Source: an uncultured Dokdonia sp. (GTDB taxonomy: Bacteria; Bacteroidota; Bacteroidia; Flavobacteriales; Flavobacteriaceae). From it: DNA of 64,000 nucleotides. The first letter of the stretch is position 1. The number at the start of each line of letters is the position of its first letter. Of this stretch, positions 1-9,084 are shown piece by piece. Position numbers and translations under genes: made by a program. The DNA lies in NCBI GenBank assembly GCA_947503305.1, contig CANNDF010000001.1, positions 186,001 to 250,000 of the forward strand. Direction: 5' to 3'. Below the pieces are notes generated by a model that was given only the letters and a program-made list of their open reading frames with translations, searched no databases and had not been told where the DNA came from.

Positions 1-1041
1 TTACAAACACATTGTTTGGGTAATTTTAAAACTTTTATTCATGCTATAGGTATTAATCCCGCGATGCTTCTTATGCTTAACGGGTTTGAAAATACCAGTT
101 TTAACCCGAATGAAAATTATGCTCGTGAATTATACGAACTCTTTTCATTAGGAGAAAACAATGGCTACACCCAAACAGATATCGAAGAAACATCTCGAGC
201 TCTTACCGGGTATAATCATTGGGATGATTATGGAGCCCCTATTTATTTTGATGAAATTACATTTGACAGTTCAGAAAAAACAATATTTGAACAAACAGGT
301 GAATGGGGGTATGATGATGTTATAGATATCCTTTTTGAACAAAAAGGGCCTTTAATTGCTACTTACATATGTTCAAAATTATACGCCTTTTTTGTAAGTC
401 CCGATATCAACGATACAATCGTAAATGAAATGGCAGCTACATTTATTGCCAATGATTTTGAAATTGCTCCAGTACTAAATCAATTATTTAAAAGTGAGCA
501 TTTTTTTGATACAGATGCAAATGGACTTATTGTAAAAAGTCCTGTTGATATTATATTAACCTATATCAATGAATCGGGATTTCAATACGACCCAGCACAA
601 GAAGATGAATATCTAAATCTATTGATCTACCTTACGGCAGAACTAGGCCAAAACATCTATGAACCCATAGATGTAGCTGGTTGGCAACGTAATAGAGATT
701 GGATAAACTCAAGTACCTTAACAGGGCGATGGCTAAGTATGGAATATATTACCTGGCCTTTCTGGAATCACGATGAAGATCAATTCAGGCAGTTTGCTAT
801 TAACTTAACAGGTAATAGTAATGATCCCGCTTTTATCACAAGTACGATTATTGATTATTTCATGTCTAAAACACTTTTTACAAGTATGGATTATGAAATT
901 GCTACTGATATCCTTAAGTGGGAAGTTCCAGAAAATTATTATGAAGATGGATCATGGAATCTTAGCTGGGATTCTGCACCATATCAAGTACTCTTGCTGA
1001 TCCATCATATTTTTAGAATGCCAGAATTTCAACTTAAATAA
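1..1041 (+). CDS. DUF1800 family protein, 5'-truncated by window edge
   Basis: The reading frame is open from base 1 (residues LQTHCLGNFK precede the first Met-like codon), so the true start lies outside the window and the visible 346 residues are the C-terminal part. The segment GNFKTFIHAIGINPAMLLML, then a NENYARELYELFSLG stretch and a GWQRNRDWI stretch, is typical of DUF1800 proteins. No enzymatic function is established for the family. It is usually encoded directly upstream of a DUF1501 protein, as here with a 10-base gap, so the two are probably cotranscribed and act in the same process outside the cytoplasm. The N-terminal export signal, if any, is not visible. Confidence 0.88.
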   Translation, partial: LQTHCLGNFKTFIHAIGINPAMLLMLNGFENTSFNPNENYARELYELFSLGENNGYTQTDIEETSRALTGYNHWDDYGAPIYFDEITFDSSEKTIFEQTGEWGYDDVIDILFEQKGPLIATYICSKLYAFFVSPDINDTIVNEMAATFIANDFEIAPVLNQLFKSEHFFDTDANGLIVKSPVDIILTYINESGFQYDPAQEDEYLNLLIYLTAELGQNIYEPIDVAGWQRNRDWINSSTLTGRWLSMEYITWPFWNHDEDQFRQFAINLTGNSNDPAFITSTIIDYFMSKTLFTSMDYEIATDILKWEVPENYYEDGSWNLSWDSAPYQVLLLIHHIFRMPEFQLK

Positions 1042-1051
1042 CCCCAAAGTT

Positions 1052-2716
1052 ATGTGCAATCACGATTCTCAACACAGTCCGCTTTCGCGAAAGCAAAAGA
1101 CTTCAAAACATACAGTTCAAGGCCCATCTGCAAAAATTACAGATGCTCATCATAATGAAGAACATAGTTCTTGGAGTAGACGATCATTTATGCAAGCCTT
1201 AGGGCTCGTAGGAGGAGGTACTATGATGCTCGGAGGTACAAACCTAACGGCATCTATTCCTTCAAAACTAACAACCGCATTGGCAAGTGCCGATAATAAT
1301 GACCGAGTTTTATTACTGATACGACTTAAAGGTGGAAATGATGGTTTAAATACTATTGTGCCCCTATATGATTATGATTTTTATGCCTCAAATAGGCCTA
1401 CAATACGTCATCAAGAATCTGACTTATATCAATTATCATCAGATATTGGTATCCCTCCATCACTAGAAAGTTTACAAGCTTTATGGGGAGAGGGTGCTAT
1501 GAAAGTAGTCCATGGGGTAGGATATCCTGATCAAAATTTATCCCATTTTAGAAGTTCCGATATTTGGGCTTCTGGTGTAAATAATACCGTAGAAAATACA
1601 GGCATCTTGGGACGATATTATGAAGATCTATATCCGGATTTTATTGTAAATCCCCCGTCAACCCCTACCGCAATTCAAATAGGAAGTCAGGGGAATTTGA
1701 TTTTTGATGGAACAGAAAGCAACTATGCCTTTTCTGTAGCAAACCCTCAACAACTTGCAAATATTGCAGAAAACGGTGTCTTACATGATGTCTTAGATGT
1801 TCCTGAATGTACTTATGGAGATCAGCTAGAATTTATGAGAGGGATTACCAATACCACTTTTACCTATGCTGGTTTAATTAATGAAGCCTATGAAAGTGCG
1901 TCAAACGATGTAGATTATGGAGATGAAAGACTTGCAAAACAACTTGCTATTGTTGCCAGAATGATCAAAGGAGGACTAGGCACAAAAGTATACTTGGTAA
2001 CCTTAGGAGGTTTTGATACGCATGCAAATCAAGTAAATGACCATGATCAATTAATGACCGACTTGTCTACTTCTGTTTCAAACTTTTTTACAGACCTAGA
2101 AGCAAGCGGAATGCAGAATAATGTAGTAGCTATGACTTTTTCAGAGTTTGGTCGTCGTATTGAAGAAAATGGTTCAAATGGTACAGATCATGGTGCAGCT
2201 TCTCCTGTAATGTTATTTGGTCCTGCATTAGAAGGAAATGGTTTTATAGGGACTCATCCTGATCTCAGTGAGCCAGATCAAGTAGGAAATCTTCAATACG
2301 GTACAGATTTTAGAAGCATTTATACAACAGTAATGAAAGAATGGTTATGCATAGATGGTGATCTTGTTGATCAAGTCATGTTTGGACAAACCTTTGAAAA
2401 CCTGGATTTAGGGTTTAGCTGTAATGCCTTAAGCGTTCCCGATTTTACAGAAAGTATAGGTTTTCAACATTTAGGAACCTATCAAAATGGGCAAACCTTT
2501 ATTGAATTTACAATGCCTACTACAGCAAAAGTAACAGTATCTCTGTTTAATCTTTTAGGACAAGATGTAGGAACACTAGCTAATGATTTTATGTTTGAAG
2601 GTCCTCAAAAAATTAATGTAAAACAACGTATAAACAGGCGATTATTTACAGGGCAATATATCTATCGTATTACTTTTGGAGGACGCAATTATAGTAAATC
2701 TATATTAATACAATAA
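1052..2716 (+). CDS. DUF1501 family protein with Tat signal and T9SS sorting domain
   Basis: A 554-residue protein. Residues 1-40 are polar and are followed by a twin-arginine motif (SRRSFMQ, about residues 42-48) and a Gly/Leu-rich hydrophobic stretch, as in Tat signals. The DUF1501 body starts near residue 84 (LLLIRLKGGNDGLNT) and includes GGFDTHANQ and FSEFGRR blocks, which are characteristic of this sulfatase-fold-like family of unknown function. The last 80 or so residues (from about VSLFNLLGQDVG to YSKSILIQ) resemble a type A T9SS C-terminal sorting domain, which predicts surface export. Tat plus T9SS is an unusual combination. The gene follows the DUF1800 gene closely. The long N-region holds the LSRK translation of a genome-repeated palindrome. 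A start further in, nearer the RR motif, cannot be excluded. Confidence 0.88.
   Translation: MCNHDSQHSPLSRKQKTSKHTVQGPSAKITDAHHNEEHSSWSRRSFMQALGLVGGGTMMLGGTNLTASIPSKLTTALASADNNDRVLLLIRLKGGNDGLNTIVPLYDYDFYASNRPTIRHQESDLYQLSSDIGIPPSLESLQALWGEGAMKVVHGVGYPDQNLSHFRSSDIWASGVNNTVENTGILGRYYEDLYPDFIVNPPSTPTAIQIGSQGNLIFDGTESNYAFSVANPQQLANIAENGVLHDVLDVPECTYGDQLEFMRGITNTTFTYAGLINEAYESASNDVDYGDERLAKQLAIVARMIKGGLGTKVYLVTLGGFDTHANQVNDHDQLMTDLSTSVSNFFTDLEASGMQNNVVAMTFSEFGRRIEENGSNGTDHGAASPVMLFGPALEGNGFIGTHPDLSEPDQVGNLQYGTDFRSIYTTVMKEWLCIDGDLVDQVMFGQTFENLDLGFSCNALSVPDFTESIGFQHLGTYQNGQTFIEFTMPTTAKVTVSLFNLLGQDVGTLANDFMFEGPQKINVKQRINRRLFTGQYIYRITFGGRNYSKSILIQ
1081..1094. repeat. Palindrome copy 1 (GCTTTCGCGAAAGC)
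   Basis: Perfect 14-bp palindrome inside the DUF1501 coding sequence, read there as L-S-R-K. It lies in the poorly conserved N-region ahead of the Tat motif. Confidence 0.95.
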
Positions 2717-2736
2717 AAATATAAACTTACCATCAA

Positions 2737-2772
2737 AAAGAGTATGTATATACCTATGCATACTCTTTCTTA
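2737..2772 (+). terminator. Rho-independent terminator after DUF1501 gene
   Basis: A 10-bp stem AAAGAGTATG / CATACTCTTT (2737-2746 and 2759-2768) with a 12-base loop lies 20 bases after the DUF1501 stop. The downstream T-tract is short (CTTAGTT), so termination may be only moderate. Confidence 0.65.
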
Positions 2773-2802
2773 GTTAGACTATTTAAACCTAGTCAAATTC
2801 CC

Positions 2803-2810
2803 TATTTTTG
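2803..2810 (+). promoter_or_regulatory. Bacteroidota -7 promoter element for metG
   Basis: TATTTTTG matches the TAnnTTTG consensus of the Bacteroidota housekeeping sigma factor. It ends 19 bases before the chosen metG ATG. No clear TTTG -33 element is visible. Confidence 0.65.
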
Positions 2811-2829
2811 TGCCTTCAAAAGATTGAAG

Positions 2830-4896
2830 ATGTCACAACGTTATACCATTACAGCCGCTCTACCTTACACAAACGGACCCATACATATAGGACACCTTGC
2901 TGGGGTGTATGTCCCCGCAGATATTTATGCACGATATCTTCGTATGCAAGGAGCAGATGTTGCTTTTGTATGCGGAAGTGATGAACATGGTGTTCCTATT
3001 ACGATTAAAGCAAAAAAAGAAGGGATTACACCACAAGATGTGGTTGATAAATACCATGCGATTATCAAGCAATCGTTTTTAGATTTTGGAATTACTTTTG
3101 ACAATTATTCACGTACATCAGCTCCTATACATCATAAAACAGCATCAGACTTCTTTAAGACGATGTATGATAAAGGGAAATTCCTAGAAGAAACCAATGC
3201 GCAATTATATGATGCAGAGGCAAAGCAATTTCTGGCCGATCGTTTTGTAACAGGAACCTGTCCTAAATGTGGGTTTGAAGAAGCCTATGGAGATCAGTGT
3301 GAAAACTGTGGAACTTCCCATAATGCTACCGATTTAATCAATCCTAAAAGTGCCATTTCTGGAGCTGTACCAAGTCTTAAAGAAACCAAACATTGGTTTT
3401 TACCACTTGATCAATACGATGCATTTTTTAAAGAATGGATCTTAAAAGGGCATAAAAAAGATTGGAAATCTAATGTGTACGGACAATGCAAATCATGGAT
3501 TGATGATGGCTTACGTCCACGTGCTGTCACCCGTGATTTAGATTGGGGGATTCCCGTCCCTGTAGAGGGAGCAGATGGGAAAGTACTCTATGTCTGGTTT
3601 GATGCACCTATAGGTTATATATCTGCTACCAAAGAATGGGCAGAAAGAGAAGGAAAAGATTGGGAACCCTACTGGAAAGATAAAAACACAAAACTCCTTC
3701 ACTTTATCGGGAAGGACAATATCGTTTTTCACTGTATTATTTTCCCAGCAATGTTAAAAGGACATGGCGATTATATTTTACCAGAAAATGTGCCTGCTAA
3801 TGAGTTTTTAAATTTAGAAGGGCGTAAACTTTCTACTTCAAAAAATTGGGCAGTTTGGTTACATGAATATTTAGAAGATTTTCCAGAGAAGCAAGATGTA
3901 TTACGTTATGTGTTGACAGCAAATGCACCTGAAGGGAAAGACAATGACTTTACCTGGAAGGACTTTCAACAACGTAATAATAGCGAACTCGTGGCCATTT
4001 TCGGAAATTTCATTAACCGAGTTGCTGTTCTTACAAAAAAATATTATGATGGAGAGGTTCCAGCACCTAGCGCGTTTACAGAAGTTGACCTCAAAACACT
4101 AGAAGAAGTACGTGCCTATCCTGCGGTGATAGGAAGTAGTGTTGAGAAATACCGCTTTCGCGAAAGCCAAAACAACCTCATGAACCTTGCACGACTAGGA
4201 AATAAGTACCTAGCCGATGAAGAACCTTGGAAAACAATTAAAACAGATGAAGAACGCACCAAAACAGTGATGTATGTAGCGCTTCAAATTGCTACGGCGC
4301 TTTCTGTGCTTTCTGAACCCTTTTTACCATTTACAAGTGCTAAGCTTAAAAATATACTAAATATCAGTTCGAGCGCAGTCGAAAACGCTCTAGACTGGGA
4401 AGATGTAGCTACTAAAGACGTATTGCTACCTCCTGGACATACGTGTGGAACTTCAGAACTTCTTTTCTCAAAAATAGAAGATGCAGAGATCCAAAAACAA
4501 TTAGATAAATTGGAAGCAAGTAAAAAAGCAAACGAGGCCGAAAATGCTATTGCTGAGCCTCAAAAAGACACCATTGGTTTTGACGATTTTACAAAAATCG
4601 ATATGCGTGTAGGGACCATTGTCGAAGCCGAAAAAATGCCTAAAGCAAAAAAGCTTTTTGTCCTTAAAGTAGATACAGGAATTGATGTCCGTACTATTGT
4701 TTCTGGAATCGCCGAAAGTTTTACTGCCGAAGAAATTATAGGCAAAAAAGTAACCGTATTGGTAAATCTAGCGCCGCGTGCTTTACGTGGGGTAGAGAGT
4801 CAAGGAATGATCCTAATGACGGAAGACACCAATGGAAAACTCGTATTCTTAAATCCTGATACAGACGGAGTAAAGAATGGGGAGACAATAAATTAA
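2830..4896 (+). CDS. metG: Methionine--tRNA ligase
   Basis: Class I aminoacyl-tRNA synthetase that charges tRNA-Met with methionine in the cytoplasm; 688 residues. HIGH is at residues 19-22, the KMSKS loop is present as KLSTS at 333-337, and a zinc knuckle (CPKC...CENC) lies near 145-162. A C-terminal EMAP/Trbp-type tRNA-binding domain (from about 585, [20 protein letters not shown]) makes this the long dimeric form. ATG at 2830 ([20 protein letters not shown]) is preferred over an in-frame TTG six bases upstream, because the family begins this way. The gene stands alone with its own promoter and terminator. Two palindromic repeats lie inside the coding region (4154 and 4368), the latter giving an SSSAVENA insertion in the anticodon-binding half. 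Confidence 0.97.
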   Translation: MSQRYTITAALPYTNGPIHIGHLAGVYVPADIYARYLRMQGADVAFVCGSDEHGVPITIKAKKEGITPQDVVDKYHAIIKQSFLDFGITFDNYSRTSAPIHHKTASDFFKTMYDKGKFLEETNAQLYDAEAKQFLADRFVTGTCPKCGFEEAYGDQCENCGTSHNATDLINPKSAISGAVPSLKETKHWFLPLDQYDAFFKEWILKGHKKDWKSNVYGQCKSWIDDGLRPRAVTRDLDWGIPVPVEGADGKVLYVWFDAPIGYISATKEWAEREGKDWEPYWKDKNTKLLHFIGKDNIVFHCIIFPAMLKGHGDYILPENVPANEFLNLEGRKLSTSKNWAVWLHEYLEDFPEKQDVLRYVLTANAPEGKDNDFTWKDFQQRNNSELVAIFGNFINRVAVLTKKYYDGEVPAPSAFTEVDLKTLEEVRAYPAVIGSSVEKYRFRESQNNLMNLARLGNKYLADEEPWKTIKTDEERTKTVMYVALQIATALSVLSEPFLPFTSAKLKNILNISSSAVENALDWEDVATKDVLLPPGHTCGTSELLFSKIEDAEIQKQLDKLEASKKANEAENAIAEPQKDTIGFDDFTKIDMRVGTIVEAEKMPKAKKLFVLKVDTGIDVRTIVSGIAESFTAEEIIGKKVTVLVNLAPRALRGVESQGMILMTEDTNGKLVFLNPDTDGVKNGETIN
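4154..4167. repeat. Palindrome copy 2 (GCTTTCGCGAAAGC)
   Basis: Perfect copy inside metG, read as F-R-E-S in the helical anticodon-binding region. Confidence 0.95.
4368..4383. repeat. Imperfect palindrome TTCGAGCGCAGTCGAA in metG
   Basis: TTCGA and TCGAA arms flank GCGCAG. It resembles GC-rich interspersed repeats that I recall from flavobacterial genomes, and it adds residues (SSSAVENA) at a place where MetG homologues are usually shorter. I see no second copy in this window. Confidence 0.45.
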
Positions 4897-4907
4897 TTAT
4901 AACATAT

Positions 4908-4945
4908 ATAGGTGTAGTACTTGCTACACCTATGTATGTCTTTTA
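4908..4945 (+). terminator. Rho-independent terminator after metG
   Basis: Perfect 10-bp stem ATAGGTGTAG / CTACACCTAT (4908-4917 and 4924-4933) with a 6-base loop, 12 bases after the metG stop and followed by a short T-rich run. It may also stop transcription of the opposing pseudogene. Confidence 0.75.
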
Positions 4946-5417
4946 TTACCCTTGCAACACCTCTTTAACACGAGAGATTAAAGACACTATTACTTGTCCA
5001 CGATTTTCCGAGAGGTACAATGATGAGATTTTCACTTGGAGACACATATCCTTTTTGTCCTAAGATTCCAAGTGTATAAAAATCATCACCACAATCTTCG
5101 CTATACCATTGGTATTGGTAACAATCATTTTCTTTGTTAGGCGTTACTAATTTCTCTATCCAAGCAGCAGAAACTATTTGCTTGTCTTTATATGCTCCTT
5201 TATGGATCATTAAGCGAGCAATCTTTGCCAAATCAATAGCGGTCGTATATAGGCAACAGAAGGCTTTGGTGTTTTTATTTTTCTCATCATCATAACTCCA
5301 TGTCGTTGGGTTTTCCATTTCTTATGGGATCTACAGTTTCGCTTCTAGGTATTTCCCCAGTTGCATTCCCGTTACACGCACTACCGCAATACCAAGTCTT
5401 TCTTGCCAAAAAGGATT
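4946..5417 (-). pseudogene. Decayed serine hydrolase (beta-lactamase family), C-terminal remnant
   Basis: The leftward frame starting MENPTTWSYDDEK (ATG at 5318) aligns with the C-terminal third of the intact serine hydrolase at 58229-59371: CCLYTTAIDLAKIARL against its CCIASNALDFARFGKL, and GILGQKGYVSPSENLIIVPLGK against GILGQYVITIPEDNIIIVRLGK. In the same frame upstream, homology continues (VTGMQLGKYLEAKL against ATGKKLAAYLSESF) but is broken by TAG at 5331-5333, where the homologue has Trp, and TAA at 5322-5324. The N-terminal half with the SxxK motif is gone. Near the 3' end a frame change would reach a more usual C-terminus (ISRVKEVLQG, stop at 4946-4948), which suggests a further frameshift. 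The remnant is clearly non-functional as a hydrolase. Confidence 0.85.
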
Positions 5418-5450
5418 TTAAAAGTAATCCTGAACACCACTATTTTTAGT

Positions 5451-5458
5451 TATTTTTG
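5451..5458 (+). promoter_or_regulatory. Bacteroidota -7 promoter element for tex
   Basis: TATTTTTG matches TAnnTTTG and ends about 30 bases before the chosen tex start. It sits beyond the end of the pseudogene remnant. Confidence 0.6.
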
Positions 5459-5487
5459 AATGAATACATCTAAGTAAAAAAGAATCT

Positions 5488-7605
5488 TTGTTACACTATA
5501 TTCAAAAACACACCCAACTTCCTGAATCTGGGATAAAAAACACCTTAAAACTCTTAGCAGAAGATTGCACTCTTCCATTTATCGCACGCTATCGTAAAGA
5601 AGCGACGGGTAATCTTGATGAAGTAGAAATTGGACAGATTATCACATTTAAGGAACAGTTTGAAACCCTTGAAAAACGGAAAGCAACCATCTTTAAAGCC
5701 TTAGAAGAACTAGGTGTCTTAACCGACGAATTACGTTCTAAACTACATACAGCACAAGATCTTACTACGGTAGAAGACCTCTATCTCCCTTATAAAAAGA
5801 AACGTAAACCCAAAGCCGAAACTGCGCGTAAAAACGGACTGGAACCATTAGCTAAAATGATCATGAGTCAGAATGCGCGAGATATAGATGGATTAGCACA
5901 TCGATATACAACCAATGAGGTTCCCTCTGCCGAAGATGCTTTAGAAGGCGCTCGTCATATCATTGCCGAATGGATCAATGAACGTTCAGATATTCGATCA
6001 GGCATACGTTATCAATTAGAGCGTTTTGCTATGATTGAAACCAAGGTTGTTAAAGCCAAAGAAAGTGACGAGAAAGCGCAAAAATTTAGAGACTACTTTA
6101 ATTGGTCAGAATCCTTAAGCAGATGTCCTTCACATCGTCTATTGGCTATTTTAAGAGCTGAAACTGAAGGCTATATTCGGGTTAAAATCACGATTGATGA
6201 TGCGCGTGCGCTGGAAAAAATTGAACGCAAGATTATTCGATCACATAACGAATGTGCTACACAAATAGAGCTTGCCATAAAAGACGCGTATAAGCGTTTA
6301 TTATTTCCATCATTAGCCCATGAAGCCTTGTCTGAAGCCAAAAAGAAAGCTGATGAAACTGCGATTCAGGTATTTGCCAAAAACCTCCAACAATTACTTC
6401 TAGGCGCTCCTTTAAGAGAAAAACGTATCCTTGCGATTGATCCCGGATTTAGAACAGGGTGTAAAGTCGTCTGTCTGGACGCACAGGGGAAGTTATTGCA
6501 TAATGAGACGATCTATCCACATGCGCCTAAACATGATGATAAAGGAGCTATTAAGAAAATAAGTTCGCTTACAGATGCCTATAAAATAGAAGCCATTGCT
6601 ATTGGAAATGGAACCGCTTCTCGTGAGACCGAACGCCTCATCAAACGCATTCATTTTAAAAATAAACTACAGGTATTTGTAGTGAGTGAAGCAGGCGCTT
6701 CGATTTACTCGGCGTCTAAGATTGCCAGAGATGAATTTCCAAATTACGATGTGACAGTACGTGGTGCTGTATCTATAGGAAGACGACTTGCAGACCCACT
6801 AGCAGAGCTGGTGAAAATAGATGCTAAGTCTATTGGTGTAGGGCAATACCAACACGATGTAGATCAAACAGCACTTAAAAGTAGTTTGGATCGTGTGGTG
6901 GAGAATTGTGTGAACCGTGTGGGTGTCAATATCAATACCGCAAGTGCCCCCTTACTGAGTTATGTATCTGGTATTGGGCCTAAATTAGCAGAAGGGATTA
7001 TACGCTTTCGCGAAAGCGAGGGATCCTTTACTTCCAGAACAGGAATCAAAAAAGTACCACGTCTAGGCGAAAAAGCTTTTGAGCAAGCCGCAGGATTTCT
7101 AAGAATTAAAGATGCCGAAAATCCGCTAGATGATTCATCAGTACATCCAGAACGTTATAATCTCGTACAACAAATAGCCAAAGATCAGCAGATTTCTATC
7201 TCAGAAATGATCGGGAATCATACACTTTTAAAAGGGATTGATCTTAAAAAATATACTACAGAAGAGGTAGGAATGCCTACCCTTACAGATATCATCACCG
7301 AACTAGAAAAACCGGGGCTTGATGTACGGGAGAAAGCAAAGGTTTTTACATTCAATCAAAACATAAGAACGATCGAAGATCTACAAGCTGGACAATTGCT
7401 TCCAGGTATTGTAAATAACATCACTAATTTTGGATGCTTTGTCGATATAGGGATTAAAGAAAGTGGATTGATACATATCTCAAATCTCGCCGATGGTTTT
7501 GTATCTGATGTATCTGCCCATGTGAGTTTACAACAACAAGTTATTGTTAAAGTACTTGATATTGATGTACAACGAAAACGTATCCAACTCAAATTGCATG
7601 CATAG
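5488..7605 (+). CDS. tex: Tex family RNA-binding transcription accessory protein
   Basis: A 705-residue cytoplasmic nucleic-acid-binding protein. Domains in order: Tex N-terminal helical region (FIARYRKEATGNLDE near 30), YqgF/RNase H-like domain from about 312 (RILAIDPGFRTGCKVV), helix-hairpin-helix region near 480-560 (NINTASAPLLSYVSGIGPKL), and a C-terminal S1 domain from about 630 (GIVNNITNFGCFVDIGIKES). Length is slightly short of the usual 720-780. No in-frame ATG precedes the conserved start, so TTG at 5488 is taken as the initiator. The frame is open only back to 5464. A -7 element at 5451 fits this start. A palindrome copy encodes FRES at about residue 507 inside the hairpin domain. 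Confidence 0.93.
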   Translation: MLHYIQKHTQLPESGIKNTLKLLAEDCTLPFIARYRKEATGNLDEVEIGQIITFKEQFETLEKRKATIFKALEELGVLTDELRSKLHTAQDLTTVEDLYLPYKKKRKPKAETARKNGLEPLAKMIMSQNARDIDGLAHRYTTNEVPSAEDALEGARHIIAEWINERSDIRSGIRYQLERFAMIETKVVKAKESDEKAQKFRDYFNWSESLSRCPSHRLLAILRAETEGYIRVKITIDDARALEKIERKIIRSHNECATQIELAIKDAYKRLLFPSLAHEALSEAKKKADETAIQVFAKNLQQLLLGAPLREKRILAIDPGFRTGCKVVCLDAQGKLLHNETIYPHAPKHDDKGAIKKISSLTDAYKIEAIAIGNGTASRETERLIKRIHFKNKLQVFVVSEAGASIYSASKIARDEFPNYDVTVRGAVSIGRRLADPLAELVKIDAKSIGVGQYQHDVDQTALKSSLDRVVENCVNRVGVNINTASAPLLSYVSGIGPKLAEGIIRFRESEGSFTSRTGIKKVPRLGEKAFEQAAGFLRIKDAENPLDDSSVHPERYNLVQQIAKDQQISISEMIGNHTLLKGIDLKKYTTEEVGMPTLTDIITELEKPGLDVREKAKVFTFNQNIRTIEDLQAGQLLPGIVNNITNFGCFVDIGIKESGLIHISNLADGFVSDVSAHVSLQQQVIVKVLDIDVQRKRIQLKLHA
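7004..7017. repeat. Palindrome copy 3 (GCTTTCGCGAAAGC)
   Basis: Perfect copy inside tex, read as F-R-E-S. The palindrome extends by one pair to 16 bp (7003-7018). Confidence 0.95.
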
Positions 7606-7644
7606 CAAACTATAAATCAATATATTTAAAGCCTATAAAATTAT

Positions 7645-9081
7645 ATGAAAGCATTTATAGTTCTTTTTTTATTTCTTATTTCATTACCCTGTACTGCTCA
7701 GGATCATTTTTTAAGTTTTGAGCATTACTTAAGTAAAGGGAAAAAAGTAAGTCAAATTTTTGCAGCCAGTTTTCCAGAAGATGAAAATTTTTTAGTCTTT
7801 GTAGAAGATAAAAAACGAATCTCAGTATACAATTTTGACGAATCTGGTCAGGAAAAAGCAGAAGGATTTGCTTTTCCAAATTTTGTAAAAAAATATCCAA
7901 ATATCGGTGGATACACCTATGAAAACGGTTATTATACGTTGTTTTTGTCTAGCTTAAATAAAAAGAAATGGGCTATTATTACTATTGATTTTTCTAATAA
8001 GTCATTTCAACTTCAGGAGACAAAACTGGATATAAGTGGTCATCGTATTTTTGAGTCTTTAATTTATAACCAAAAGCAATATCTTTTTACATTAAAACGC
8101 TCTTCATCTACAATAGTCGCTTATATCCTTGATACCAAAGGAAACATAACTACCCAAGAATTTTCTTTTGAAGATACAGATTTTACAGAAGGCAAATCTA
8201 GTATCAATAATTTAGATGATCTCTTTAAAATACATACTTCTAATAGAAGTAATAGTATCAATGCAGAATCGCCTATTGCATTAGAATCTTCAAAAGCTCC
8301 TGTAAAATTTTATCAAAAAGAAGCCTTAGTGACTATGACAGTTGATATTTCAAAAAGTAAGACCTATCAATTAGAATTCAACTTAGAAGATGGCGATCAT
8401 CAGGTAGCAATATGGGAACAAGAATCGTTTGAAGATGAAGTATATGGGACACGATCTAATTCATTCATTTTTGAAAATAAGTTTTTTGTTTTGAGATCAT
8501 CTACAGAAGAGCTTAACTTTTCTATATATAATAATGACACAAAAGAAAAACTCAAAACCTTTAAAGCAAAAAAAGGAGATCCCATCACTTTTAAAAATAC
8601 TCCTATTATTCAGGAAGGCGGTGAGTTTTCTGATTATAGAGAGTTTGAAAAGACCTCTAAGTTTTTGAGAAAAGTCTCACAATCTAATCCTGCAATTGCC
8701 GTCTTTAAAGACGGTGAGAATTATATTATTACTATAGGTGCTTCAAAACAAATTTCCACTGGCGGACCCGCTGTATTTATATATGGAGGGGGACTCGCAG
8801 GAGCTGTCATAGGAAGTGTTATAACGGGTGTTGCAAATGCGACATTTAATCAATACAATGCCTATTCATATACAAAAAGCGCCCGTTTTCAAATGGTACT
8901 TGACAATACCTTATCGTTTATTCCAGAGACGACTATCCCATTAAATGCATTTGATAACATCAAAGATTTTACACAAGAAACACCCTTAGAAGTACGCCAG
9001 ACTGTTTTTAAGTATAAAGAAAAACATATCTGGGGAGCCTTAAATACAAAAAACAATAAGATTAACTTCTTTACTTTTTAA
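7645..9081 (+). CDS. Secreted protein of unknown function
   Basis: A 478-residue protein with a clear signal peptide (MKAFIVLFLFLISLPCTAQ, cleavage after about residue 19), so it is probably periplasmic or surface-associated. I do not recognise a domain. The body is rich in beta-strand-like segments and charged residues. A Gly/Ala-rich hydrophobic stretch near residues 375-395 (GGPAVFIYGGGLAGAVIG) could be a membrane-interacting helix or glycine-zipper-like segment. It starts 39 bases after tex and ends 3 bases before the deacetylase-like gene, so it is probably cotranscribed with the latter. Confidence 0.75.
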   Translation: MKAFIVLFLFLISLPCTAQDHFLSFEHYLSKGKKVSQIFAASFPEDENFLVFVEDKKRISVYNFDESGQEKAEGFAFPNFVKKYPNIGGYTYENGYYTLFLSSLNKKKWAIITIDFSNKSFQLQETKLDISGHRIFESLIYNQKQYLFTLKRSSSTIVAYILDTKGNITTQEFSFEDTDFTEGKSSINNLDDLFKIHTSNRSNSINAESPIALESSKAPVKFYQKEALVTMTVDISKSKTYQLEFNLEDGDHQVAIWEQESFEDEVYGTRSNSFIFENKFFVLRSSTEELNFSIYNNDTKEKLKTFKAKKGDPITFKNTPIIQEGGEFSDYREFEKTSKFLRKVSQSNPAIAVFKDGENYIITIGASKQISTGGPAVFIYGGGLAGAVIGSVITGVANATFNQYNAYSYTKSARFQMVLDNTLSFIPETTIPLNAFDNIKDFTQETPLEVRQTVFKYKEKHIWGALNTKNNKINFFTF

Positions 9082-9084
9082 CTC

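Noticed and set aside
4965-5318. A real 117-residue leftward gene downstream of metG
   Set aside because: Homology to the serine hydrolase at 58229 continues upstream through two stop codons in the same frame, so it is a pseudogene remnant.
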